From an uncultured Clostridia bacterium (lineage in GTDB: Bacteria > Bacillota > Clostridia > Oscillospirales > Acutalibacteraceae): 42,972 nt of DNA. The position numbers and the translations under genes are program-made. The stretch spans positions 1 to 42,972 of the forward strand of contig CANQLX010000007.1 of assembly GCA_947624835.1 (NCBI GenBank). The letters are read 5' to 3'. The notes beneath the pieces are model-generated. The model saw only the letters and a program-made list of their open reading frames with translations. It searched no databases and was not told the DNA's origin. Below, in pieces: positions 24,776-33,638 of the stretch (positions are counted from its first letter, which is position 1; each line of letters begins with the position of its first letter).

Positions 24776-25648
24776 ATGAAAAAAGTTCTTATAATCGGTT
24801 CCGGACCTGCCGGAATATCCGCCTCTCTCTACCTTGCAAGAGCAGGTATTGATGTCATTGTCTGTTCTGTGGGCCGGGGCTCACTTGAAAAGGCTGATAA
24901 AATAGAAAATTATTTTGGCTTTTCCGAACCAATATCGGGAAAAGAGCTACTAAAAAACGGAAGAAAAGGGGCAGAAAGGCTCGGTGTAAAATTTATCAAT
25001 ACTGAAATAGTAGATCTGAAAATAACTGATGGTATGAGATATAAGGCATACACCCCCTTTGACAGTGATGTATATGATTGTGTTCTGCTCGCAACAGGTG
25101 CACAAAGAAATACTCCTAACATAAAGGGAATAGTTGAATTTGAGGGAAAAGGTGTCAGCTACTGTGCAGTATGTGATGCATTTTTCTTCAGAAACAAACC
25201 TGTAGCTGTCATCGGTGACGGTGATTATGCTCTCCATGAAGCAAAAATTCTTGCTCAAACCTCCTCATGTGTAACAATCCTTACAAACGGAAAACAATTC
25301 AAGTCATTTCTGAGCGGCGGTATTGAATTAAATGAAAAGAAAATTCATGAGCTGTGCGGACACGGCAGGCTTGAATATATTACTTTTGACGATAATTCAA
25401 AAATTGAAGTTTCCGGTGCCTTTATTGCAATCGGAATAGCGGGAAGCTCCCAGCTTGCAAAAAAACTTGGGGCAGCCATTGAGGGGAATATTATAAAGGT
25501 TGATAAAAATATGGCTTCAAGTACCCCCGGTCTGTATGCGGCAGGCGACTGCACCGGCGGTCTGTTGCAGATATCAAAGGCTGTTTCAGACGGTGCCTGT
25601 GCCGCTATGGCAATAATCAAATATTTGAAGTCCGATGAAAAACAATAA
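24776..25648 (+). CDS. Thioredoxin reductase-like flavoprotein, probably not NADPH-dependent
   Basis: 290 residues, somewhat shorter than typical TrxB (about 310). FAD-binding GSGPAGISASLYLARAG (8-24), the redox-active CAVC (C130, C133) within YCAVCDAFFF, and AAGDCTGG near the C-terminus place it in the TrxB family. The second dinucleotide site reads VIGDGDYALHE instead of the usual VVGGGNSAVEE, and the HRRxxFRA arginine patch that holds the NADPH 2'-phosphate is replaced by TNGKQFKS. Clostridial ferredoxin-dependent flavin thioredoxin reductases are known to lack these signatures, so ferredoxin is a candidate electron donor. No thioredoxin gene is adjacent. It is monocistronic and the start has GAAAGGATA upstream. 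Confidence 0.87.
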   Translation: MKKVLIIGSGPAGISASLYLARAGIDVIVCSVGRGSLEKADKIENYFGFSEPISGKELLKNGRKGAERLGVKFINTEIVDLKITDGMRYKAYTPFDSDVYDCVLLATGAQRNTPNIKGIVEFEGKGVSYCAVCDAFFFRNKPVAVIGDGDYALHEAKILAQTSSCVTILTNGKQFKSFLSGGIELNEKKIHELCGHGRLEYITFDDNSKIEVSGAFIAIGIAGSSQLAKKLGAAIEGNIIKVDKNMASSTPGLYAAGDCTGGLLQISKAVSDGACAAMAIIKYLKSDEKQ

Positions 25649-25809
25649 ATCCGGTACCACAGAGCCGGTAATCGAGTAATTTATGCACCTGATAAAGCTT
25701 AAATTCATTTTAAGGTGACCACTAATACATACACCGAAAAATTTATGCTCACAGTGTCCAACGACCTGCCCGCTCTCTGCCTGAACGAAAGCAACTAAGG
25801 AAGTGCAGC

Positions 25810-26058
25810 GTGAGGGTATATGAACTGCTAAAGCCGAAAACGTGTACAAGTGAAGAAATTCCATATCCTGTTGATTTGCGGATATTCGGCAGGTCTATGG
25901 CTACGCAAATATAAGTGTTCCTTAATATTCTCAAATTTTGTGCTAACGTACTGCCTATCCGAATTACGATTTACACCGGCAAGGAAGAATACTACTCCTC
26001 ATTATATTATGCTTTTCTCTGTAAAAATATCAATAATCTTACGGAAAATTGGCTGTGA
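25810..26058 (+). pseudogene. Possible decayed coding sequence, unassigned
   Basis: One plus-strand frame from GTG 25810 runs 34 codons (YELLKPKTCTSEEIPYPVD) to a TAA at 25912 and then continues in the same frame for 47 codons (RITIYTGKEEYYSSLYYAFL) to TGA 26056. Composition on both sides of the stop is protein-like, hence a gene with one nonsense change is possible. Other frames on both strands also look open over short spans, so this could equally be a dispersed repeat. The surrounding gene-less stretch 25649-26060 has nothing else I recognise. Confidence 0.2.
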
Positions 26059-26060
26059 AG

Positions 26061-26093
26061 AAAAAAACAGACGCCCAGGGAGCATCTGTCTGT
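26061..26093 (-). terminator. Leftward terminator downstream of engB
   Basis: ACAGAC/GTCTGT (26067-26072 / 26088-26093), or alternatively CAGACGC/GCATCTG, forms a hairpin whose minus-strand product is followed by seven T residues. It would end the leftward lon-engB transcript about 110 bp after the engB stop. Confidence 0.55.
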
Positions 26094-26152
26094 AAAATCT
26101 CATAGCTTTCTTACATTTTGTTTCTTAATAACTTTCATACAAATATCAAGCT

Positions 26153-26206
26153 AAGGGGTTGCGCTTAGATCTACAAAAGAACAAGCAGCCCCTTTTTATT
26201 TTATAT
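26153..26206 (+). terminator. Rightward terminator before engB
   Basis: AAGGGGTTGC (26153-26162) pairs with GCAGCCCCTT (26185-26194) with one wobble across a 22-base loop and is followed by TTTATTTTATATT. The stem start and the long loop resemble the hydF terminator at 22263. Confidence 0.7.
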
Positions 26207-26790
26207 TATTTTGTAATGCTATTCTCAATAGCATTACGTATATCCTCGATGCCCTCTCCGTTTTGCGAGGAACACGGATAAAGCTGTACTCCCTCATATT
26301 CAGCAAGATCACCGACTAGTGCTTCAAGTCTTGCCTGCCTCTGCGAATTTTTAAGCTTGTCAAGCTTTGTAAGAACAATTATAAAATTATAACCCGTATG
26401 ATAAATAAAATCAATCATTTCCATATCATCAACAGTAGGACTGTGTCGGATATCGCATATTTGAATAATAAGGGAGATATTCCTCTCCTGTGCGAAATAA
26501 CCTTCAACAAGCTCCGCCCACCTGTTTTTCTCACTCTTCGATACTTTAGCATAGCCGTACCCCGGCAAATCCGCAAAGCGTACCTCCTTGAGCCTGAAAA
26601 AGTTTATCGTGGCGGTTTTCCCCGGTGTTGCACTTACCTTTGCCATTGATTTTCTGTTAAGAAGCTTATTTATAAGCGAGGATTTTCCTACATTGGATTT
26701 TCCCGAAAATACTATTTCAGGAATATCAGACTTAGGTATCTGTGCGGATTTACCGTAGGATGCCTCAAATTCAACTATATTAAAATTCAC
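26206..26790 (-). CDS. engB: Ribosome-assembly GTPase EngB (YsxC/YihA)
   Basis: 194 residues from GTG 26790, with GAGAGG six bases before it; the frame is open upstream but no better start exists. GTPase motifs: G1 GKSNVGKSS (near 31), the threonine in SATPGKTATINFF, G3 DLPGYGYAKVS, G4 TKLDK and G5 SSQNGEG. The length is that of bacterial EngB. The protein helps late assembly of the 50S ribosomal subunit and is essential in Bacillus subtilis and Escherichia coli. It follows lon by ten bases, the usual lon-engB order in Firmicutes, and is the last gene of the leftward unit. Confidence 0.96.
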   Translation of the reverse strand: MNFNIVEFEASYGKSAQIPKSDIPEIVFSGKSNVGKSSLINKLLNRKSMAKVSATPGKTATINFFRLKEVRFADLPGYGYAKVSKSEKNRWAELVEGYFAQERNISLIIQICDIRHSPTVDDMEMIDFIYHTGYNFIIVLTKLDKLKNSQRQARLEALVGDLAEYEGVQLYPCSSQNGEGIEDIRNAIENSITK

Positions 26791-26800
26791 TCTGCACCTC

Positions 26801-29137
26801 TCATTCAGGTCGTACCAATGCAGTATCAAGCACTGTTTTTATATTATCTGCAAATACAAATTCTATCGAATTCTTTACAACCTCGTCAACCTCATCAAGG
26901 TCGGATTTATTATCCTTTGGGATAATTACTGTCTTTATTCCCAGTCTGTATGCCGCCATGGTTTTTTCCTTAAGACCTCCTATGGGAAGGACCTTTCCTC
27001 TTATGGTTATCTCCCCTGTCATTGCAAGGTCATTCCTTATCGGAATACCTGTAAGAGCTGAGGTTATTGCTGTCGCCATTGTTATACCTGCCGAGGGACC
27101 GTCTTTAGGTACTGCCCCTTCCGGAACATGGATATGGAGATCCTTCTTTTTATAAAAATCAGCTTCAAGCTTAAGCTCATTCGCCATAGTACGGACACAT
27201 GTGAGTGCTGCATGTGCGGATTCCTTCATAACATCTCCGAGTGAGCCTGTAAGCTCAATTTTTCCGCTTCCGTCCACAGCGGCTACCTCTATCGGAAGTG
27301 TTTCTCCTCCAACAGATGTCCAAGCAAGTCCTGTTGCAAGTCCAATCTCATTTTCCTTATTCATACTGTCCTGCTTATATTTCCTTGATCCTAATTCCTC
27401 CTCAATATTATCCATTGTTATACTCACTTTTTTAGTTTCGTCGGAAACAATCTTGACGGCTGCCCTATTCATGAGCCTTGAAATACTTCTTTCAAGATTT
27501 CTCACTCCGGCCTCCCTTGTATAACTGTCAATAAGGTCATATACCGTTTCATCTGTTATCTTAAAATTTCTTGCAGTCAAACCGTGCATTTTAAGCTGCT
27601 TTGGAATGAGGTGCTCCTTTGCAATACGGAACTTTTCCTCTCTGGTGTAGCTGTCAATATGAATTATATCCATTCTGTCGAGCAGCGGAGCCGGAATTGC
27701 CGTATAATCATTCGCTGTTGTTATAAACATGACTTTGCTAAGGTCAAATGGTATATCTATATAGTGATCGAAAAATGTTGAATTCTGCTCGCCGTCAAGC
27801 ACCTCAAGCAATGCAGATGTCGGATCGCCGTGGTAATCTCCGCCGAGCTTATCCACCTCATCAAGAAGTATAAGCGGATTGGCTGAGCCTGCCTGACTTA
27901 CAGCATACATTATTCTGCCCATCATAGCACCGATATAAGTCCTCCTGTGTCCTCTAATTTCTGCCTCGTCATGTATTCCGCCGAGAGCAACACGGTGATA
28001 ATTTCTTCCTATCGCCTTTGCAACCGAGCTTGCTATTGATGTCTTTCCTACACCAGGCGGACCTGCAAGACATATTATCTGTCCGTTGGAATCAGGATTC
28101 AACTTTCGTACGGCAAGTGCTTCAATTATATTTTCCTTGACCTTCTTAAGACCGTAATGGTTTTTGTCGAGTTTTTTCCTTATTTTAGTAATATCTGACT
28201 TTTCTTTTGTATATATCCCCCAGGGCAGCTCCAAACAGGTATCAAGGTAATTGCGTATCACATTTGCTTCTGCGGAGTTTGAAAGCATTTTTTCAAGCTT
28301 GTTTACTTCCTTCTTGAGCTTTTCCTTATTTTCATCGGTGGTTCTGAGTGCATCTATTTTGAAAAGATAGTCAAGCAACTCATCCTCGCCGTTGTCCTTT
28401 TCTCCGAGCTCGTCCTGTATTGCTCTCATTCTTTCCCTGAGATAATACTCCCTCTGATTGTTGTCGATATTTTCCTTAGTTTTTTCATTAAGCTCGGTTT
28501 CAATCTCTATAATGGTTACGTCATGCGCAAGCAGGCTCAATACCTTCATCATACGCTCCTCTTCATCAAGAGCCTCAAGTACCATCTGTTTGCCTTTATA
28601 ATCCTTGAGCACATTGTCGGCAATAAAATCCGCAAGTCTTCCCGGTTCGGTCATATTCCTTGCAGTAAGCAATATATCCTGTGGAAGTCTTGGATTCATG
28701 GATGCATACTCATCCATTGCATCCATCGCCATATCTACCATTGCCTCAGCACGCAATGGCGATTCCACAGGTTTGCTTTTCAATATATTGATGTCGGCAG
28801 TATAATATGAATCCATATTTTTCATTCTGAGTGCCTCTGCCCTGCTAAACCCCTTTATTACTACCCTTATATAACTGTCGGATATTGTAGCCGTCTGCAT
28901 GATTTTTGCAAAAACTCCAATTTTGAAAAGCTCCTCAGGGCGTGGGTCACTGTCCATAGGCTGTTTTTGTGCCGTAATAAATACCAGTTGTCCGTTACCC
29001 ATAGCTTCGGTAAGAGCATTAACCGATTTGCTCCGGGCTACATCAAAGTGAAGAACAGAACCGGGAAATACTACAACCCCCCTTAGCATTATGACAGGTA
29101 TATTTTCTTCTATATCAAAATTTACATCTGTATCCAT
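26801..29137 (-). CDS. lon: ATP-dependent protease Lon (LonA)
   Basis: 778 residues from ATG 29137; GGAGG lies five bases upstream, and an in-frame TTG further up is not needed. In order: an N-terminal substrate-binding domain (PVIMLRGVVVFPG), a coiled-coil linker, the AAA+ module with Walker A GPPGVGKTS and Walker B LLDEVDKL, a sensor region, and a C-terminal protease domain with the catalytic serine in DGPSAGITMA and lysine in GGLKEK. This is the full-length soluble LonA. It degrades misfolded and regulatory proteins in the cytoplasm. It starts 33 bp after polC ends and is ten bases from engB; no heat-shock element (CIRCE) was seen upstream. Confidence 0.97.
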   Translation of the reverse strand: MDTDVNFDIEENIPVIMLRGVVVFPGSVLHFDVARSKSVNALTEAMGNGQLVFITAQKQPMDSDPRPEELFKIGVFAKIMQTATISDSYIRVVIKGFSRAEALRMKNMDSYYTADINILKSKPVESPLRAEAMVDMAMDAMDEYASMNPRLPQDILLTARNMTEPGRLADFIADNVLKDYKGKQMVLEALDEEERMMKVLSLLAHDVTIIEIETELNEKTKENIDNNQREYYLRERMRAIQDELGEKDNGEDELLDYLFKIDALRTTDENKEKLKKEVNKLEKMLSNSAEANVIRNYLDTCLELPWGIYTKEKSDITKIRKKLDKNHYGLKKVKENIIEALAVRKLNPDSNGQIICLAGPPGVGKTSIASSVAKAIGRNYHRVALGGIHDEAEIRGHRRTYIGAMMGRIMYAVSQAGSANPLILLDEVDKLGGDYHGDPTSALLEVLDGEQNSTFFDHYIDIPFDLSKVMFITTANDYTAIPAPLLDRMDIIHIDSYTREEKFRIAKEHLIPKQLKMHGLTARNFKITDETVYDLIDSYTREAGVRNLERSISRLMNRAAVKIVSDETKKVSITMDNIEEELGSRKYKQDSMNKENEIGLATGLAWTSVGGETLPIEVAAVDGSGKIELTGSLGDVMKESAHAALTCVRTMANELKLEADFYKKKDLHIHVPEGAVPKDGPSAGITMATAITSALTGIPIRNDLAMTGEITIRGKVLPIGGLKEKTMAAYRLGIKTVIIPKDNKSDLDEVDEVVKNSIEFVFADNIKTVLDTALVRPE

Positions 29138-29170
29138 TTTTGCCTCCAAAATATAATTTTTCCTTCTTGC

Positions 29171-32100
29171 TCAAAAAAGTGTAAGCTGACTGCTTTCGGG
29201 AAGATCTCCGAATGCACCCGTTTCCCTCAGTAAATCAATTACAGACTTGGAAACCTTTGCACGTTCGTGAAAATCTTCAATGGAGATAAACTCTCCGTCA
29301 TTTCTTGCATTTGCAAGAGAATACGCAGCAGCCTCGCCGACTCCCGAAAGTGCCACAAACGGAAGCCTTATCTTCTCTCCCTCGACAACAAACCTTTTTG
29401 CATCGGATTTATATATATCAACAGGCAGAACTTCAATGCCTCTTGCCAACATTTCATTTACAATCTGAAGCATTGCATAGGTTCCCTCGTCCTTTGCTGT
29501 GGTTTTGATTTCTCTGTCCTGTATTCTTTTGTTTAGCTCCTGCATTTTACTCCTCACCGCATCACGGCCCTTACATACTAGTGCAGCATCAAAATCGTCA
29601 TTCTTTACGGTAAAATATGCCGCATAATATTCCTTAGGTCTGTGCACCTTATACCATCCGAGCCTTAGCGTTGCAATCATATAAGCAGCGGCATGAGCCT
29701 TAGGAAACATATATTTTATCTTCATACAGGAATCTATATACCACTGGGGAACATCATGCTCCCTCATTGCCTTTATATGCTCCTCAGTGAGAAGTTTTGT
29801 AGCATTACCCTTTCGCACTATCTCCATTATCTTGAATGCCATATCAGGTTCAAGACCTTTGTGCATAAGGTAAACCATAATGTTATCTCTTGTTCCTATA
29901 ACCTCGGATATTGTACATATTTTATTTTTTATAAGCTCCGAAGCATTTCCTATCCATACATCCGTACCGTGGGAAAGTCCGGATATTTGCAGCAGATCGG
30001 AAAAAGTTTTCGGCTGTGTTTCAACAAGCATACCACGCACAAATTTTGTTCCCATTTCAGGAAGTGCAAACGTTCCTGTTTCCGAATCTATATCCTCAGG
30101 CGTCACTCCGAGTGCCTTCGTTGAAGTAAAGAGCGACATTACATCAGGGTCACTCATCGAAACATCCATGACGCTGATTCCTGTATATTCCTCAAGATAA
30201 TGGTAGGTTGTCGGAACATCATGACCCAGCTCATCAAGCTTACATACCGTATCATGAATGGAATGGAAATCAAAGTGTGTTGTTATTATATCCGTTTTTT
30301 GGTCGTTTGCCGGTCTTTGTATCGGGCAAAACTCATAGATATCGTTCATTCTCGGCACAACAACCATTCCGGCAGGGTGCTGACCCGTTGTTCTTCTCAC
30401 ACCTGTACAGCCCATTGCAAGCCGAAGCTCCTCTGCCTTATTCACGGTAATTCCTGTTTTCTCGGCATAGCTCCTGACAAAGCCTATTGCTGTTTTATCC
30501 GCTATCGTGCCTATAGTTCCTGCCTTGAATACATTTTCCTTTCCGAACAGCTCCTCTGTATATCTGTGCGAACGTGTCTGATATTCTCCTGCAAAGTTAA
30601 GGTCGATATCAGGTGTTTTATCCCCCTTGAAGCCGAGGAAAGTTTCAAACGGTATATCGTGTCCGTCACGCAGATAATCCGCACCGCAATTAGGGCATCT
30701 TTTAGGCGGCAAGTCAAATCCGGAGCCAACACTTCCGTCAGTAAAAAATTCACTGTTCCGGCATTTCGGGCATACATAATGCGGAGAAAGTGGATTTACC
30801 TCCGAAATTCCCGACATGGTAGCCACAAAAGACGAGCCTACCGAACCACGGGAGCCTACAAGGTAACCATTTTCATTTGAATTTGCAACAAGCTTCTGTG
30901 CTGTCATATACAAAACCGAGAAACCGTTCTTTATAATTGAATTTAGCTCCTTATCAATTCTCGCCTTAACAATCTCAGGCAGTGGATCTCCGTATATGCT
31001 TTTTGCCTTTTCCCATGTTATCCTTGTAAGATCCTCCTCTGCACCCGGAATAAACGGTGGGAAATTTCCCTTGGGAACCGCACGCAGCTTTTCCACCATA
31101 TCCGAAATCTTATTAGTATTTTCAACTACTACCTCATAAGCCTTTTCCTTTCCGAGGTATTCAAATTCCTTAAGCATTTCCGCTGTATTCCTAAAATACA
31201 GCGGAGCCTGCTCGGAGGCATCGGAAAAGCCCTGTGAGGTCATAAGTACCTTTCTGTATTCACTTTGGTAAGGATCCATAAAATGTACATCACAGGTTGC
31301 AACAACCGGAATATCAAGCTCCTCGCCAAGACTTACAACTGTTTTGTTGAAATCCTGCAATTCTTCAACAGAACTGACCGTCCCGTTCCTGAGCATATAC
31401 ATATTATTGCCTATAGGCTGTATTTCAAGGTAATCATAGAAGGAAGCTATTTTTTTAAGTTCCTCCCTGTCCTTTCCTTCAACTATCGCCCTGAAAAGTT
31501 CCCCTGCCTCACAGGCACTTCCGACAATCAGTCCGCTTCTGTGCCTGACAAGCTCAGAGCGTGGGATAAGCGGCTTTTTATAAAAATAATCGATATGTGC
31601 TTTCGATATGAGCTTATACAGATTTTTAAGCCCGATCTGATTCTTTGCAAGTATTATCTGGTGATATGATTTGTATGATTTATAATCGGGTTTTTCTATT
31701 GCGTTATTTATCTCCGATACAGTTTTCACCTCATATTCCTCTGAAAGCTTTTTGAGCATAACTTGAAAGATCCTTGCCAGCATATTGGCATCATCATATG
31801 CTCTGTGATGATTAAAATCACCGAGCTTAAGAAATTTTGCAACGCTGTCAAGCTTATGCTTACTAAGCCTTGGAAACATTCCCCTCGATATCGCAAGTGT
31901 ATCAATATGTGTCAGAGTATACGGAAGTCCGTTCCTCTCTGCCGCTGTTTTTATAAACGACGTATCAAACGCCGCATTGTGTGCGACAACAACCGCATTT
32001 TCTCCGCAATAGTCAAGAAATGCCCTTACTGCTTCACCCTCCGTAGGTGCATCGGCAACCATTTCATCTGTAATTCCCGTAAGCTCCGTTATTTTTTCGG

Positions 32101-33574
32101 GAATATGCCTTTCAGGGTTTACAAAGGTTGAAAATTTGTCCCTTATTTCTCCTCTGATAATTTTGAATGCACCTATTTCAGTGATTCTTTCCTTCTTTGC
32201 ACTAAGACCTGTGGTTTCTATATCAAAAACGACAAATTCTCCGTCAAGCGGTATATCCGAATTTCCCACAACCGCCGACGATGACTGGTCGTTTATGAAA
32301 TAAGCTTCAACTCCGTATATTACCTTGAAGTCTCCGCCCTTTTTATTTATGGCATCACAGGCATTCATTGCATCAGGGTATGCCTGAGCAACACCGTGGT
32401 CGGTTATCGCTATTGCCGACATTCCCCATTCATTTGCTCTCTTTACAAGATCACCGGCACTTGTTATACCGTCCATTGCAGACATATTTGTATGCAGATG
32501 CAGCTCTACCCTCTTCTTTTCAGCCCTATCCACAACCTTGGGTACTGCAACGATACTTATAGCCGCAGACATTATGCTTATATCCTTTTTATAGTCATCG
32601 TACTTTGCTTCGCCCCGGACAAGTATGTTCATACCCTTTTTGAGTTCTGTCACTGCCCTGCATCTGTCTATACTCGCAATAAGTTTTACAAAGGCAGAAC
32701 CCTTGTAATCGGTTATAGTCATTGTAATTATCTTTGTTTTTGGGTCCTTCTTCATATCAACAATTTCCATGTCAATAATTTTACCCCATACAATAACCCT
32801 TCCCGAATTTTTCGTAAGTCTGTTAAGCGGTGTGACATCTCCATGTATCGGTGAACCATATATAGGATTCGCACTGTCGGGGGCATAGGAAGGTATCATA
32901 TTACTTTCATCACGGAATTCTATTTCGGGTGCTGTTGTCGGCGAAAGGCTAACCTGCTTCTTATCATTTGCAGACTTTCTCTCGTTGGCGGTATTCATCA
33001 CGGATTCATAATTTTCCATCTGCTCAATCTGCATTTCACGGATGAGCCTTTCCTCCGTGATTTTCTGCTTTTCTATATATTGGTCACTTTCTCCGTCAAC
33101 TTCCAGAATGCCGCCGAATACAACATCCACGGAAATACCAAATTCATTTTTGATAAGATCAGATAATTTTTTGTCAACCCCCTGCCTTACCAAAATATCT
33201 TTTCCACCGTGCTTAAGCTCAACCGTGAGTCTGTTCCCGTCAAGCGTTACCGCCGAATCGTTAAGTGTTCCGTTAAGAGATGCATTTCTCCTTTTAAGCT
33301 CAAGCACAAGCTCTGTATAATAATCTGTATCGAACAATTCACTCTCGTAATGCGGACAAAATGTGCAGACCGATAATTCAAGCACACTATTACGTATCAT
33401 GCTCTCAGCCGCAAATATATCCGCCCTGTTTATAAGCTCGGGACATTCTGCCTGAATAATCATCGAGCGTTTTTCATCGTCTATCTGAACATTTTTTATT
33501 TCACTGTTATTTATATTCTTTTTTATTTTTTTTATATCCACATATTTTTGGAAAAAATCAGAAAATCTGTTCAA
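29171..33574 (-). CDS. polC: DNA polymerase III alpha subunit, Gram-positive PolC type
   Basis: 1467 residues. The start codon is TTG at 33574, supported by GAGGAG five bases upstream. Domains: N-terminal region, OB fold near 235-330, a PHP domain starting HLHTNMSAMDG near 358, split by the DEDDh 3'-5' exonuclease insertion (VVFDIETTGLSAKKERITEIGAF near 447), a zinc finger with CPKC and CPNC, and the polymerase core with GSRGSVGSS and TPDIDLNF carrying the catalytic aspartates. This insertion separates PolC from DnaE. It is the main replicative polymerase of low-GC Gram-positives. It follows ispG by 64 bp, where Bacillus has proS. Confidence 0.98.
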   Translation of the reverse strand: MNRFSDFFQKYVDIKKIKKNINNSEIKNVQIDDEKRSMIIQAECPELINRADIFAAESMIRNSVLELSVCTFCPHYESELFDTDYYTELVLELKRRNASLNGTLNDSAVTLDGNRLTVELKHGGKDILVRQGVDKKLSDLIKNEFGISVDVVFGGILEVDGESDQYIEKQKITEERLIREMQIEQMENYESVMNTANERKSANDKKQVSLSPTTAPEIEFRDESNMIPSYAPDSANPIYGSPIHGDVTPLNRLTKNSGRVIVWGKIIDMEIVDMKKDPKTKIITMTITDYKGSAFVKLIASIDRCRAVTELKKGMNILVRGEAKYDDYKKDISIMSAAISIVAVPKVVDRAEKKRVELHLHTNMSAMDGITSAGDLVKRANEWGMSAIAITDHGVAQAYPDAMNACDAINKKGGDFKVIYGVEAYFINDQSSSAVVGNSDIPLDGEFVVFDIETTGLSAKKERITEIGAFKIIRGEIRDKFSTFVNPERHIPEKITELTGITDEMVADAPTEGEAVRAFLDYCGENAVVVAHNAAFDTSFIKTAAERNGLPYTLTHIDTLAISRGMFPRLSKHKLDSVAKFLKLGDFNHHRAYDDANMLARIFQVMLKKLSEEYEVKTVSEINNAIEKPDYKSYKSYHQIILAKNQIGLKNLYKLISKAHIDYFYKKPLIPRSELVRHRSGLIVGSACEAGELFRAIVEGKDREELKKIASFYDYLEIQPIGNNMYMLRNGTVSSVEELQDFNKTVVSLGEELDIPVVATCDVHFMDPYQSEYRKVLMTSQGFSDASEQAPLYFRNTAEMLKEFEYLGKEKAYEVVVENTNKISDMVEKLRAVPKGNFPPFIPGAEEDLTRITWEKAKSIYGDPLPEIVKARIDKELNSIIKNGFSVLYMTAQKLVANSNENGYLVGSRGSVGSSFVATMSGISEVNPLSPHYVCPKCRNSEFFTDGSVGSGFDLPPKRCPNCGADYLRDGHDIPFETFLGFKGDKTPDIDLNFAGEYQTRSHRYTEELFGKENVFKAGTIGTIADKTAIGFVRSYAEKTGITVNKAEELRLAMGCTGVRRTTGQHPAGMVVVPRMNDIYEFCPIQRPANDQKTDIITTHFDFHSIHDTVCKLDELGHDVPTTYHYLEEYTGISVMDVSMSDPDVMSLFTSTKALGVTPEDIDSETGTFALPEMGTKFVRGMLVETQPKTFSDLLQISGLSHGTDVWIGNASELIKNKICTISEVIGTRDNIMVYLMHKGLEPDMAFKIMEIVRKGNATKLLTEEHIKAMREHDVPQWYIDSCMKIKYMFPKAHAAAYMIATLRLGWYKVHRPKEYYAAYFTVKNDDFDAALVCKGRDAVRSKMQELNKRIQDREIKTTAKDEGTYAMLQIVNEMLARGIEVLPVDIYKSDAKRFVVEGEKIRLPFVALSGVGEAAAYSLANARNDGEFISIEDFHERAKVSKSVIDLLRETGAFGDLPESSQLTLF

Positions 33575-33638
33575 AATATCTCCTCTTTTATGCTTCTGCA
33601 GCTAACTATCCCCATCAGCCTGCGACCATCGAGAACAG

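Noticed and set aside
25586..25864. Minus-strand 92-residue frame with protein-like segments
   Set aside because: Overlaps the 3' end of the flavoprotein gene on the other strand, has no good ribosome site, and competes with an equally plausible plus-strand frame.
30200..30880. Plus-strand 226-residue open frame
   Set aside because: Antisense to polC over conserved polymerase motifs; rich in Cys, Arg and Tyr as expected for a shadow.
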